From: Thiorhodococcus mannitoliphagus
Lineage (GTDB): Bacteria > Pseudomonadota > Gammaproteobacteria > Chromatiales > Chromatiaceae
DNA length: 64,000 bases
Reading direction: 5' to 3'
Assembly (NCBI RefSeq): GCF_010915725.1
Contig: NZ_JAAIJR010000005.1
Span: 28,243 to 92,242, forward strand
Program-made: the position numbers and the translations under genes
Notes under the pieces: generated by a model
The model's input: only the letters and a program-made list of their open reading frames with translations
Databases searched by the model: none
What the model was told of the DNA's origin: nothing
Part shown: in pieces, positions 38,994 to 47,894 of the stretch
How the letters are laid out: every line of letters begins with the position of its first letter
Numbering within the stretch: the first letter of the stretch is position 1

Positions 38994-39959
38994 ATGAGTG
39001 GTTTGAATCTTGGCAAACGTCGGACGTGGCTGGCGACCTTCATAGGCGCCTCCCTGATTGGCTGGGGCGCCCTGAACAGTGCCCGCGCCGAGACGTTCCG
39101 ACTCGACAATCCCGGCGATTCAGTGGTCGGTGTGACCTTCTACTTCAAGGCAAGACAGAAGGATACGCTCTTGGATATCGCGCGGCAGAACAATCTCGGC
39201 TATGACGATATGCGCCAGGCCAACCCCAAGGTGGACATGTGGGTGCCCGGTGCTGATACCGAGATTCTAGTGCCGGCCATGTTCGTGCTGCCAGATTCAG
39301 CCCCGCGCGAGGGGATCGTCATCAACCGTGCCGAGAAGCGTCTCTACTACTACCCGCCGGACAAGCCGAACGAGGTCCGCATCTATACCATTAGCGTTGG
39401 CAAGGATGCGATGGGCACGCCGCTGGGTTCCTTCGATGTCATTCAGAAGCGCGAAAATCCGACGTGGACGCCTGGCCCCAACGTTCGGGCCGCGCATGAG
39501 GCCTATGGGGATATCTTGCCGGCGGTCGTGCCGCCTGGACCAGACAACCCGTTGGGGCGCTATGCCATCCGTTTGAGCCGGCCCGATTACCTGATTCACG
39601 GCACCAGTCAGCCCTGGGGAATCGGTATGGAGGTGAGCGGGGGCTGTATCCGCATGTATCCCGAGGGCGTCGAGGAGCTTTACCCGATGGTTGAACTCAA
39701 GACGCCAGTCAATATCATCGACCAGCCCTACAAGGTCGGCTGGCGCGGCAGCGATCTCTACCTAGAAGTTCAGACTGGGGAGAAGAGCGAGCGCAAGGCT
39801 GCGCGGCAGGTGATTCCGGATGCCATCGCAAATGATCCGGAGGTGGTCATCGATTGGGGATTGGTGGAGCAAGTCGTTGAAGCGGATACCGGCATCCCAC
39901 AGGTCGTGGGACACCGGCGCGGATCACAGAGTGCGTCTTACTTACCCATGATCTTCTGA
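38994..39959 (+). CDS. L,D-transpeptidase (YkuD domain) with LysM-like region
   Basis: A 321-residue exported L,D-transpeptidase. A signal peptide (FIGASLIGWGALNSARAE) leads to a LysM-like segment (TLLDIARQNNLGYDDMRQAN) that would bind peptidoglycan. The YkuD domain carries the catalytic motif HGT...SGGCIRM (cysteine ~217). The family includes Erf/Ybi enzymes that attach Braun lipoprotein to diaminopimelate. It overlaps the lipoprotein gene tail to tail by 22 bp, which supports that substrate. ATG 38994 is chosen over the much longer open frame from 38586, which runs inside the divergent EF-G-like gene. Confidence 0.93.
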   Translation: MSGLNLGKRRTWLATFIGASLIGWGALNSARAETFRLDNPGDSVVGVTFYFKARQKDTLLDIARQNNLGYDDMRQANPKVDMWVPGADTEILVPAMFVLPDSAPREGIVINRAEKRLYYYPPDKPNEVRIYTISVGKDAMGTPLGSFDVIQKRENPTWTPGPNVRAAHEAYGDILPAVVPPGPDNPLGRYAIRLSRPDYLIHGTSQPWGIGMEVSGGCIRMYPEGVEELYPMVELKTPVNIIDQPYKVGWRGSDLYLEVQTGEKSERKAARQVIPDAIANDPEVVIDWGLVEQVVEADTGIPQVVGHRRGSQSASYLPMIF

Positions 39960-40135
39960 TACATGCGGTCGAGGCGCTCGGTGTTGGAGTTGCAGCAAGC
40001 CTGGGCGCTGTTTGCGGTGTCCAGGGCCTGCTGAGCCATGTCGCGAGCGGTCTGGTCGGTGGTGCAGCCGCCGAGCAGCGAGACGCTCAGGAAAGCGGCT
40101 GCGGACAGGGAGGTGATCTTGACGATTTTGGTCAT
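39938..40135 (-). CDS. lpp: Lpp/Braun-type lipoprotein
   Basis: A 65-residue outer-membrane lipoprotein. The signal peptide ends in the lipobox LLGGC. The mature part is a short alanine/heptad coiled coil (ARDMAQQALDTANSAQ) and it ends in lysine (QKIMGK), the residue joined to peptidoglycan in Braun lipoprotein. An internal CC pair is seen. The Shine-Dalgarno sequence TTGGAG and a TATAAA -10-like box lie upstream on the minus strand (~40150-40180). The neighbour on the other strand is an L,D-transpeptidase. Confidence 0.9.
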   Translation of the reverse strand: MTKIVKITSLSAAAFLSVSLLGGCTTDQTARDMAQQALDTANSAQACCNSNTERLDRMYQKIMGK

Positions 40136-40794
40136 TGGGCTAAATCTCCAAATTGTTGGCCATTAGGCGCTGTTTATATAACACATTGTGCGGATGCTTT
40201 CCCGGCCATGCCCTGTCTCGTCCCTGCGCCAACCATAGACGATTTCCAGGCTGGTAGCAGGGCAAATGCAGAGCGTGGCCCTTCTCGACTTAGCGTGGCA
40301 CCAGGCAAAGCTGCCGGTGAGCGCGGTCCCGCAGAAGATTGGGGTAAAACCCTGTAGACATCAAGCCCACAAGTGGTCGAGTGGGAAGATTTTTTACCAC
40401 GGCCGCTGATCGATGTGATTCTCAACCCAGGTGCCTTTTCGGTCTCTTTGTCTTTTCTGCGTGATAATGTGAATAAAAATCAAGAGATTGCGCGTTCATT
40501 TCTAGCTGAAGACTGGCGGCTGCGAAAATTTTCGGTCGTTCGTCACCCTAAGCTCAATGACCTCCCGAATGCTGTTCCCGTGGAGCCTAGGCGGTCTGTA
40601 GTTGGTGTTAATAAGACACGTTGCGGTGGCGCAAAAGATGCACTCATAGCCGGGGAAGGCACCAAGGCTTGGACGCCAAGCACTCCGCTGCTGAGGCTCC
40701 AAGGTGTGACTCTGAGGCTCGGGGCTCGTCTCGCGAGGAAGCGACGGCGCGCAGGTCGTGGTCGCTGCTCTGTCATGGCGGTCGAGGTAAGGTG
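40136..40794. other. intergenic region with lpp promoter; otherwise no supported gene
   Basis: The left end carries the lpp promoter region. A 140-codon frame on the plus strand (40373-40795) is open, but its C-terminal half is Arg-rich and its composition changes midway, so I do not call it a gene. The DNA around 40430-40530 is notably AT-rich compared with its surroundings, which may mark a foreign insert or a promoter. Confidence 0.4.
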
Positions 40795-41376
40795 ATGCAT
40801 CGGTACTTTGGGCGGGCAGATTGCGAGCCCGCTGAGCTTCCCTTTCGCTGCGACGGCTTTGCACGCGCTGCCGCAATCACCTCGCCGTCTGGTGATCGCA
40901 TTCCCCTGAGCGAGCTGCCCGCGTTTCTGCGCGCGCTCTTGGTGACCGACGGCACCGTGACCAAAATCCTCGAGGCCTATTTCTGGGAGCCGGTCGCTGT
41001 CGACACCGTCGAGCAGCGGTTCGAGGCGGCCCAGCAGCCGGTGTCCTGGATCTCGGTCGAGGCGGGCGATTGCTGCCTGATCCGCGATGCGCGTCTGCGG
41101 GGCACTGATAGTGGCAAGACCTTTGCCGAGGCGTTTTCGCTGATCCGCACGGAGCTGATTCCGCCGGAGTTTCGCCAGCGGCTCATTGATCGGGAGATCG
41201 GCATTGGGGTGCTGATTCGCGACAGCGGACTGGAGAGCTACCGAGAGGTCTTGGATGTCGGGTTGGATCAGACCGCGAATGGCGAGACGGCCGTGTTTCG
41301 GACTTATCGCATCATCATCGATGGGCGTCCGGTGATTCTCATCACGGAATACTTTCCGCTCAGCCTCTACCGTTGA
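40795..41376 (+). CDS. chorismate-lyase-like (UbiC/DUF98 superfamily) protein
   Basis: A 193-residue protein with the chorismate lyase superfamily pattern: LLVTDGTVTKILEAYFWEPV near residue 45, a central arginine-rich strand, and a C-terminal ITEYFPLSLY. UbiC makes 4-hydroxybenzoate for ubiquinone, but this sequence is distant from E. coli UbiC and closer to the DUF98-type. GAGGTAAGGTG precedes the ATG at 40795. The gene sits 37 bp upstream of the RDD gene, at the head of the MoxR cluster. Confidence 0.72.
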   Translation: MHRYFGRADCEPAELPFRCDGFARAAAITSPSGDRIPLSELPAFLRALLVTDGTVTKILEAYFWEPVAVDTVEQRFEAAQQPVSWISVEAGDCCLIRDARLRGTDSGKTFAEAFSLIRTELIPPEFRQRLIDREIGIGVLIRDSGLESYREVLDVGLDQTANGETAVFRTYRIIIDGRPVILITEYFPLSLYR

Positions 41377-41413
41377 TGGCCCGTGCCGGGGACCTGGCCG
41401 CTCGAGCAAGGAC

Positions 41414-42112
41414 ATGCAGCCCAGCATCGACACCATTCGCTTCAACGAGACACCCGAAGGCATCGACCTGGGGCTGCGCGTCGCCGGCCCTGTCCCGCGC
41501 GCCTTGGCGCTGGTGCTGGACATCGTCATTCGGATGGCGCTGTACCTCATCCTGACGCCGCTCATCGTTCTGGCTGATTTCGGGCTCGGGCTGATGCTCC
41601 TCGCCTTCTTCGGCTTGGAGTGGCTCTATCCCGTGGTGTTCGAGGTCTGGAGAGGGGCAACGCCCGGCAAGCGTGCCATGGGGCTTAGGGTCGTCCATGA
41701 CGATGGAACCCCCATTGGGCTGCCCGCGTCCATGATTCGCAATCTGCTGCGTGTCGTGGATTTCCTGCCGCTGCTCTATGGTGTCGGCCTGGTCGCGGTG
41801 CTGCTCGATCGTGATTTTCGTCGCCTGGGTGATCTCGCGGCCGGCACCCTCGTGCTGCGTGTCGACGGCGGTCATCAGCCCAGAGGCGCCGTTGTGGCTG
41901 CGCCCGTTGCGCCTCCGCTTGGACTCGGTCTGGAGGCGCAGCAAGCCATTCTGTCTTTCGCCGAGCGCAGTCAGCGCCTGTCCGAGGCCCGGCGGATCGA
42001 GTTGGCGGAGGTCCTGACCCAAGCCTCTGGCGATCGCGGCGAGCTTGCGGTCGCGCGCGTCCGGGGCTGGGCGAGCTGGCTGGCGCGGGGGCGGATGCAG
42101 GAGTCGCGATGA
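41414..42112 (+). CDS. RDD-family membrane protein
   Basis: A 232-residue membrane protein with an RDD domain. The Arg/Asp-Asp pattern appears as RVAGPVPRALALVLDIVIRM and GVGLVAVLLDRDFRRLGDLAAG. Three hydrophobic segments lie between residues ~30 and 140; the C-terminal ~80 residues are soluble and helical. RDD proteins are often encoded with SpoIIM and MoxR, as here. The function is not established, although some RDD proteins act in ion exchange. Confidence 0.85.
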   Translation: MQPSIDTIRFNETPEGIDLGLRVAGPVPRALALVLDIVIRMALYLILTPLIVLADFGLGLMLLAFFGLEWLYPVVFEVWRGATPGKRAMGLRVVHDDGTPIGLPASMIRNLLRVVDFLPLLYGVGLVAVLLDRDFRRLGDLAAGTLVLRVDGGHQPRGAVVAAPVAPPLGLGLEAQQAILSFAERSQRLSEARRIELAEVLTQASGDRGELAVARVRGWASWLARGRMQESR

Positions 42113-42218
42113 GCTTGAAAAGACGTGTCCACTTGGCGGGTCCCAACGCGCTGCCAGCGTCCTCGCTCGCCGCTGTGATGCGCTTGGTGCCAGCTTGGCC
42201 CGGGATGTCGGGCCGCCG

Positions 42219-43211
42219 ATGAAGCAGCAGCAGTTCGAGGCCGCCAACGCGCCACTTTGGCATGAGTATCGCCTCCTGTTGGAGTACCTCGATGGCGGCG
42301 CCAAGGCCCGTCGGAATCCTGCCCAGGTCAATCTGCAGGGCTTCCCAGCGCTCTACAGCACCATCTGCGGGCACTACGCCTTGGCGCGGACGCGGGCCTA
42401 TAGTCCGGGGCTGATCGCTGATCTGCACGACCTGGCGCGGCGCGGCTACCGTCATCTCTATCGCCGCCGCCCGCGCGTCTTGAGCGCGGCGCTCGGTTTC
42501 ATGGCCGCAGATTTTCCCCGCGTGCTGCGCCGTCACGCGCTCGCCTTCTGGATGGGCATGGCGCTGCTCTTCTTGCCCATGCTCGCCATGGGGGTCGCCG
42601 CCTATCTCGACGAGGAGATCATCTACAGCCTCATGGATGGGCTGCAGGTCGGGAACCTGGAGGAACTCTACGATCCCGCCAACCGCAAGCCTGGCCGCAG
42701 CCGCGAGCGTCAGGCCGATACCGACTTTGCCATGTTCGGCTTCTACATCATGAACAACGTCGGCATCGGTTTTCGCAGCTTCGCAAGCGGCCTGATCTTC
42801 GGCGTCGGCTCGGCGGTGATCCTGGTCTTCAACGGCCTCAATATCGGAGCAGCCGCGGGCCATCTGACCCGATTGGACTATGGCGGCACCTTCTGGACCT
42901 TCGTCAGCGGTCACGGACCCTATGAGTTGACGGCCATTGCCATCTCTGGCGCGGCTGGGCTGCTGCTCGGCAAGGCCTTGCTGGCCCCGGGACGCCGCTC
43001 CAGGCTGGCAGCGCTGCGCGAGAATGCGCGCGACGCCATCGTCCTCGTCGGTGGGGCGGCGATCATGCTGCTGTTGGCGGCGGTCGTCGAGGCCTTCTGG
43101 TCGTCCGGCTCCGCGCCAGCTGCAGTCAAGTATGGCGTGGGTCTGGCGGGCTGGGTGCTCGTGGCGCTCTATCTCGCGCTGGCGGGTCGAGGACGGCATG
43201 ATGGAGCTTGA
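42219..43211 (+). CDS. SpoIIM/DUF95-family membrane protein
   Basis: A 330-residue multi-pass membrane protein of the stage II sporulation M family, which outside Firmicutes has no role in sporulation. It has an N-terminal soluble region and about five hydrophobic helices after residue ~105 (WMGMALLFLPMLAMGVAAYL, FGVGSAVILVFNGLNIGAAAG). ATG 42219 is used; the upstream frame overlaps the RDD gene. Its end overlaps the next gene by 14 bp, showing coupling. Confidence 0.85.
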   Translation: MKQQQFEAANAPLWHEYRLLLEYLDGGAKARRNPAQVNLQGFPALYSTICGHYALARTRAYSPGLIADLHDLARRGYRHLYRRRPRVLSAALGFMAADFPRVLRRHALAFWMGMALLFLPMLAMGVAAYLDEEIIYSLMDGLQVGNLEELYDPANRKPGRSRERQADTDFAMFGFYIMNNVGIGFRSFASGLIFGVGSAVILVFNGLNIGAAAGHLTRLDYGGTFWTFVSGHGPYELTAIAISGAAGLLLGKALLAPGRRSRLAALRENARDAIVLVGGAAIMLLLAAVVEAFWSSGSAPAAVKYGVGLAGWVLVALYLALAGRGRHDGA

Positions 43212-44700
43212 CCGCGCCACCGCCCCCTTGCGGCAACGCGATGCCTGGGAAGGACAGGATCTCGGGTTCGCCCTGGCGCGCGCCTGGTTTTTGCCGCTGT
43301 GGCTGTTGTGGTGGTTGAGTGTCCTGCCGGTCGGTGTCGCCTGTCTTTTCCTCACCGGTTTCCGGCCCGATCTCTGGCTGCTTGCGCTCTGGTGGCTCAA
43401 GCCCATCTACGAGGGGCCGCTGCTCATTTGGGCGAGCCGCGCCCTCTTTGGCGAGCGACTGGGCTGGTCGGACCTCAAGACCCTGTTTCGCGCCGGGGTG
43501 CCCCGGCGCTTGCTGCCCTATTTGCTGTGGCGGCGCATCGGCATGCGTCGATCCTTTCTGATGCCCCTGACCCTGCTGGAGGGACTCCAGGGGCGGGCCG
43601 CCCGAGCGCGGCGGCAGGTCATGAGTAACGGCAGTGGGGTTACCTTCTGGCTGACCTTGGTCTGCTACCACTTCGAGATCATCCTCTGGAGCAGTCTTCT
43701 GCTGGGTGTCTTTTTCCTGGTGCCGCAAGAACTCCCGCGTCTCGACCTCATAGCCGCCGTCACGGACGACGCCTCCTGGGCTTACTGGGTCAGCGTCCTC
43801 GCCTACGTTTTCGCCTTCTCGATCGTGGCGCCCTTCTATGTCTGCGCCGGCTTCGCCCTCTACCTCTCCCGTCGCACCGAGCTGGAAGCCTGGGATCTCG
43901 AACTCGCCTTCAAGGCCGCGCGCGCGACGCTTGCCGAGGCGGCGCGCGGAGAGGCCCAGCGACCCAAGGGCGGACGCGTCGGCGGCGCCGCGACCCTGGT
44001 CCTGATGGCGGGAGTGGCCTTGCTGGCGTCGGCTGGCGTGGAGGCCGACCCCAGATCGGATCCTGATCAAGCCAAGGCGCTGATCGCGGAGGTCCTCGCC
44101 GAGCCAGACTTCGGATCGGTCAAGGAGATCGATGTCTGGGTCCCCATTGAAAGTGCGGAAGACGAAGCGGATCCGCTCAAACTGCCCGAGGGCGCCAAGC
44201 CGGTGCTGCTCCTGCTGGCCAGCTCGCTCAAGTGGATCCTGCTCGGCTTGGCGGTCGCTGGCCTTGTCCTCTTGTTGGTCAGGATTCTGCGTGACCGACG
44301 CCGGCTCGGCTGGTCCCTGGGCCGAGCGCGGCGACCGACTCGGGCGCCCCCCACTGAGTCCGTGCCCATGGTCGAGGCTCGCCTGCCTGCCGATATTGCC
44401 CAGGCTGTTCGCGCCTGTCTGCGCGATGGTGATCGGCGTGGCGCGCTCTCCTTGCTCTATCGCGCGAGTCTCGCGCACTTGCAGTTTATGGGGGTTGAGG
44501 TGCCCGAGGGTGCGACCGAGGGCGAGTGCCTGCGTCTCGCCGCGCGCACCCTATCCCAAGCGCAGATGGGGCCGCTGAGGCAGGTGATCCGGGCCTGGCA
44601 GGGCTTTGCCTATGCCCACTGCGTCCCCAACGACGCCTTCCTCGAGTCCTTGATCGACGCCTGGGCGCAGTGGGCGGCGGGCGGGCAGGAGCCGGCTTGA
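43198..44700 (+). CDS. membrane protein with C-terminal DUF4129 domain
   Basis: A 500-residue membrane protein. The N-terminal half has several transmembrane helices (LPLWLLWWLSVLPVGVACL; VLAYVFAFSIVAPFYVCAGF). A signal-like/hydrophobic segment at ~265-280, a further helix at ~345, and a C-terminal soluble DUF4129 region (LRDGDRRGALSLLYRASLAH) follow. Two adjacent ATG codons (43198, 43201) can start it; GAGGA lies just upstream. It overlaps both neighbours, so the genes form a coupled operon of the MoxR-associated type. Confidence 0.8.
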   Translation: MMELDRATAPLRQRDAWEGQDLGFALARAWFLPLWLLWWLSVLPVGVACLFLTGFRPDLWLLALWWLKPIYEGPLLIWASRALFGERLGWSDLKTLFRAGVPRRLLPYLLWRRIGMRRSFLMPLTLLEGLQGRAARARRQVMSNGSGVTFWLTLVCYHFEIILWSSLLLGVFFLVPQELPRLDLIAAVTDDASWAYWVSVLAYVFAFSIVAPFYVCAGFALYLSRRTELEAWDLELAFKAARATLAEAARGEAQRPKGGRVGGAATLVLMAGVALLASAGVEADPRSDPDQAKALIAEVLAEPDFGSVKEIDVWVPIESAEDEADPLKLPEGAKPVLLLLASSLKWILLGLAVAGLVLLLVRILRDRRRLGWSLGRARRPTRAPPTESVPMVEARLPADIAQAVRACLRDGDRRGALSLLYRASLAHLQFMGVEVPEGATEGECLRLAARTLSQAQMGPLRQVIRAWQGFAYAHCVPNDAFLESLIDAWAQWAAGGQEPA

Positions 44701-45860
44701 TGGGCGAGCGACGCACCCTGAGCCTGGTCGTCGGCGGCTTGGTTCTGATTGCGATAGCGGCGATGCCGAGCTGGTTCTTCACCAGCTTCGAGCGCCGCAC
44801 CGAACGCATCCCGGTCGGCTACTCGGCCGAGGCAAGGCGCAATGCCTTGCTGGCCGCCGAGCGATTCCTCATTGAACTCGAGCTGCCCGTCGAGAGCGTC
44901 ACCGGCCGTGATCGTCTCTGGAGTCTGCCCGCCGCGACCGATACTCTGGTGGTCCTCGGCCTGGGGCCAATGAGCGCCGAGCGCCAGGCCCGGCTCATCG
45001 CCTGGCTGGAGCAGGGAGGGCACCTGATCGTCGAGGCCATGGATACCTGGGAAGAGGACGCACCCTCCGAGGATTTCCTCTCCGCTCTCGGCTTTCGGCT
45101 GCTGTTCGACGCGGGCGAAGGGTCCGACGACGATCGCAGGGTGATCGCGACGCTTGACCTCGGCCCCGTCGGCCGGCCGGTGCAGGTCGCCTTCCATGCC
45201 GACTATGCGCTGGAAGGTCAGGACGGGGATGACATCCTGGCGGCGGTCGCCGATCGCCCGCGGATCTTGCAGCGTCCTATCGGTCAGGGAAGGCTCACGG
45301 TGCTCAGCGACACTGCCTTCCTGACGAATACGGCGATCGGTGAGCATGATCATGCCTACTTCGCGCTCCACCTGCTGGCGCCGGGCGAGGGCGGCAAGGT
45401 CTGGCTGCTCTACGACAGCGACATGCCTTGGCTGGGTGGACTCTTGTGGGGGATCGCGCCCTATGCCTTGACCTCTCTGGGCGTGCTTCTGCTGATCTGG
45501 CTGTGGTCTTTGGGGGCGCGATTGGGTCCCTTGGTGCAGGCCCCGGACCGCCGTCGGCGGGACCTGATCGAGCATCTCGATGCCAGCGGAGACTTTCTCT
45601 GGCGGCACAATCAGACCAGCGCCCTGGTCGAGTCCAGCCGCAAGCGGATTCTGGGTGATTGGCTGAGCCGCCATCCCGACATCGCCCATCAAGGCCCCCA
45701 TGCGCAGGCCGAGGCGGTGGCGGCATTCACGGGCGAATCGGTCGAGCGCATCTACCGCTCGCTCTTTGCTCAGCCTGATGATGCCCGCGCCTTCACCGAG
45801 CAGGCGATGTTGTTACAGCAGTTGCGGCAGAGCGCGCGCGGCGGCAAGTTCGGCACTTAG
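44700..45860 (+). CDS. DUF4350-domain membrane protein
   Basis: A 386-residue protein with an N-terminal membrane anchor (LSLVVGGLVLIAIAAMPSWF). A periplasmic DUF4350 region with a Rossmann-like pattern follows (DTLVVLGLGPMSAERQARL, GGHLIVEAMDTW). A second transmembrane helix lies near residue 250 (LLWGIAPYALTSLGVLLLIW), with a cytoplasmic tail. The ATG overlaps the previous stop by one base. It is a regular member of MoxR/DUF4129 clusters; its function is unknown. Confidence 0.82.
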   Translation: MGERRTLSLVVGGLVLIAIAAMPSWFFTSFERRTERIPVGYSAEARRNALLAAERFLIELELPVESVTGRDRLWSLPAATDTLVVLGLGPMSAERQARLIAWLEQGGHLIVEAMDTWEEDAPSEDFLSALGFRLLFDAGEGSDDDRRVIATLDLGPVGRPVQVAFHADYALEGQDGDDILAAVADRPRILQRPIGQGRLTVLSDTAFLTNTAIGEHDHAYFALHLLAPGEGGKVWLLYDSDMPWLGGLLWGIAPYALTSLGVLLLIWLWSLGARLGPLVQAPDRRRRDLIEHLDASGDFLWRHNQTSALVESSRKRILGDWLSRHPDIAHQGPHAQAEAVAAFTGESVERIYRSLFAQPDDARAFTEQAMLLQQLRQSARGGKFGT

Positions 45861-45930
45861 CCATGGCGCCCCTTTGGCACGCAACAAACCTCGGGTGAGA
45901 TGTCCCGAAAATGAGGCCCCGGAGCAACGG

Positions 45931-46920
45931 ATGAATACGACAGGAGACCAGGCCGGCCAGCTCAGCCTTGAGCAGGCGTCCGCCAAGCTCGAAGCCCTCG
46001 AGGCCATGATCGCCCGAGCCGTCATCGGGCAGAACCAAGTGATTCGCGAGTCCGTCGTTGCCTTGGTGGCGGCGGGTCACGTCCTCTTGGAAGGCCTGCC
46101 CGGCGTTGGCAAGACGCTTCTCGTGCGTGCCATGGCTGCCGCGATGGGGGGGCGCTTCTCGCGGATCCAGTTCACGCCCGATCTCATGCCCAGCGACGTG
46201 ACGGGTCATGCCATGCTCGATCTGAAGAGCGAGGAATTCCGCATTCGTCGCGGCCCGATTTTTTGCAATCTACTCCTCGGCGACGAGATCAACCGCGCGC
46301 CCGCCAAGACGCAATCCGCGCTGCTGGAGGCCATGCAGGAGCAGCAGGTGACCATTGAGGGCAGGGCGCTGCCCTTGGCGCCTCCCTTCCTGGTCTTTGC
46401 GACCCAGAACCCCATCGAGCAGGAAGGGACTTACCCCTTGCCTCAAGCCCAGATCGATCGTTTCCTCCTCAAGGTCTTCGTCGACTACCCGGACGAGCGC
46501 GAAGAGATCGCTATGGTGCGGCAGGCGACGCAGGGTCAGGTTGGAGATCAACTCGACACCTCTCGGGTGGAGCAGGTTCTTTCCACGCAGGACCTTGAGG
46601 CCATCCAGCGCATTGCGGCCTCGCTGGAGATGGACGACAGCATCCTGGGCTATGCGGTGCGACTCGTCCGCACGGCGCGTGATTGGCAGGGCATCGAGAC
46701 GGGTCCAGGTCCGCGCGCCACCCTGGCCTTGGTGCGCGCCGCGCGCGGCCATGCCCTCGCGAGCGGCAACGGATTCGTGACCCCGGACGACATCAAGGTC
46801 ATGGCCCCGTCCGTGCTCCGGCATCGCTTGAAGCTGACGGCCGACCTCGAGATCGAGGGCTATCAGCCGGATGACGTCCTCCGCGACCTGCTGGCTGGCG
46901 TGCCGGCACCGCGGGTCTAG
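45931..46920 (+). CDS. moxR: MoxR-family AAA+ ATPase
   Basis: A 329-residue MoxR ATPase, a chaperone-like protein that helps assemble or insert cofactors into partner complexes. Walker A is LEGLPGVGKTLLVRA and Walker B is LLGDEINRAPAKTQ; the sensor ATQNPIEQEGTYPLPQAQID is present. A longer open frame from 45700 overlaps the DUF4350 gene; ATG 45931 gives the family length. The usual next gene (DUF58, VWA-like) is absent. The TAG stop lies in the first CTAG of R2 copy 4. Confidence 0.93.
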   Translation: MNTTGDQAGQLSLEQASAKLEALEAMIARAVIGQNQVIRESVVALVAAGHVLLEGLPGVGKTLLVRAMAAAMGGRFSRIQFTPDLMPSDVTGHAMLDLKSEEFRIRRGPIFCNLLLGDEINRAPAKTQSALLEAMQEQQVTIEGRALPLAPPFLVFATQNPIEQEGTYPLPQAQIDRFLLKVFVDYPDEREEIAMVRQATQGQVGDQLDTSRVEQVLSTQDLEAIQRIAASLEMDDSILGYAVRLVRTARDWQGIETGPGPRATLALVRAARGHALASGNGFVTPDDIKVMAPSVLRHRLKLTADLEIEGYQPDDVLRDLLAGVPAPRV

Positions 46921-47062
46921 AATCCTTGAGGGCGCAAAATGCTCGCAGGTGAGTCAAATTTCGATGAAGCGTCCGACCATCCAAGGCCGTCGGTATCGGT
47001 ATCGGGATCCAGATCCAGATCCCGATGGCATGACGCGTCGGTCTGAGGCGAAGCCTCGCTAG
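46917..47062 (+). repeat. R2 interspersed repeat, copy 4
   Basis: A 146-bp copy bounded by CTAG, equal in length to copy 1. It includes the GATGAAGCGTCCGACCATCC core, a hexamer tract of ATCGGT and ATCCAG type, and the GAGGC-GAA-GCCTC end. Its left CTAG provides the moxR stop codon. Confidence 0.8.
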
Positions 47063-47110
47063 GAGCCTGTCGGCTTTTCAGCAGGTTAGCTCCCAAAGCC
47101 CGACAGCCTG
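47063..47110. repeat. short CTAG-flanked inverted-repeat element
   Basis: A 48-bp sequence between two CTAG tetramers, with imperfect inverted ends GAGCCTGTCGGCTTTT and AAAGCCCGACAGCCTG. The end resembles the terminal repeat of the 160-bp element at 54567. It shares its left CTAG with R2 copy 4. Confidence 0.55.
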
Positions 47111-47270
47111 CTAGGGTTCAAATCGAGCGCGCCGGCTGCGAATCGCGCGGTGTCCGGGCAGATAGGAAAGGACTGCGAGGGTGGCGGCAGATGACCCGTA
47201 ACTGCTCGCGGACGCCCTCGATCTCAGGATCGATCTTGTCGACATCGCCCTCGACCCTTGGGGACGATGC

Positions 47271-47729
47271 TCAGAGCGTGCCTTGATCGGGCGGGAGCCG
47301 AAGTGGCGTCGGCTGGCCTGTCTCTCGAAAACGACGGTAGTCGCCGAGCACCAGCGTGTGGTCGAAGGCGAGCGTTGCGGGCAGCGCGTCGACCGGATAG
47401 ATCGTTAGATTTCGGGCATCGTCCTGGGCGCGAGGTGCGCCGGTGGCTTCTGCTACGTAGACGGCGGTGACGGTATGGCCGCGTGGATCTCGGCTGGGGT
47501 CCGAGTAGATGCCGAGCAGGGCGCGTAGGGTCACCTGCAGCGAGGTTTCTTCCAGCGCCTCGCGCACGGCTGCCGCTTCCACCTGTTCACCAAGGTCGAC
47601 GAAGCCGCCCGGGATCGCCCAGCCGAGTGGGGGATAACGGCGCTCGATGAGCACGATGGGACGCCCGGGCCGGTCGACGAGTTCGATGATGATGTCGGCG
47701 GCGATCAGAGGTGTTTCGGGTCTAGGCAT
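47271..47729 (-). CDS. NUDIX hydrolase
   Basis: A 152-residue Nudix enzyme that hydrolyses a nucleoside-diphosphate-linked substrate. The Nudix box is GGFVDLGEQVEAAAVREALE followed by ETSL; the REAxEE core is intact. The preceding ERRYPPLGWAIPGGF pattern fits ADP-ribose pyrophosphatase-like members. The specific substrate is not predictable. It is transcribed alone, divergent from the glmU side. Confidence 0.88.
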   Translation of the reverse strand: MPRPETPLIAADIIIELVDRPGRPIVLIERRYPPLGWAIPGGFVDLGEQVEAAAVREALEETSLQVTLRALLGIYSDPSRDPRGHTVTAVYVAEATGAPRAQDDARNLTIYPVDALPATLAFDHTLVLGDYRRFRETGQPTPLRLPPDQGTL

Positions 47730-47845
47730 GCGTGGTTTCCAATGTGGCGCCGGCAGTCATTGGTCGATGCGCCAGCGCAGAGGGCATCGCCAAGAGCGGT
47801 CGGCAAGCATCCAGGTGGTGGCGCCTCACCACCTATCGGTTTTAT

Positions 47846-47894
47846 GTAGCCAGGGCTTCCAGCCCTGGCAAACCAGGCCAGGATGGCCTGGCTA
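47846..47894. repeat. palindromic REP-like repeat
   Basis: Two perfect hairpins sit side by side: GCCAGGGCT-TCC-AGCCCTGGC and CCAGGCCA-GGA-TGGCCTGG. The outer ends GTAGCCAGG and CCTGGCTAC are also complementary, so the DNA could alternate between one long and two short stems. It looks like a mobile palindromic repeat. Confidence 0.6.

Noticed and set aside
40373..40795. 140-codon plus-strand frame before the chorismate-lyase-like gene
   Set aside because: No family recognised, an Arg-rich second half, and an abrupt change in composition; not enough support for a gene.
41685..43406. 573-codon minus-strand frame opposite the RDD/SpoIIM genes
   Set aside because: Antisense shadow of real membrane-protein genes; the sequence is Arg/Gln-rich and featureless.
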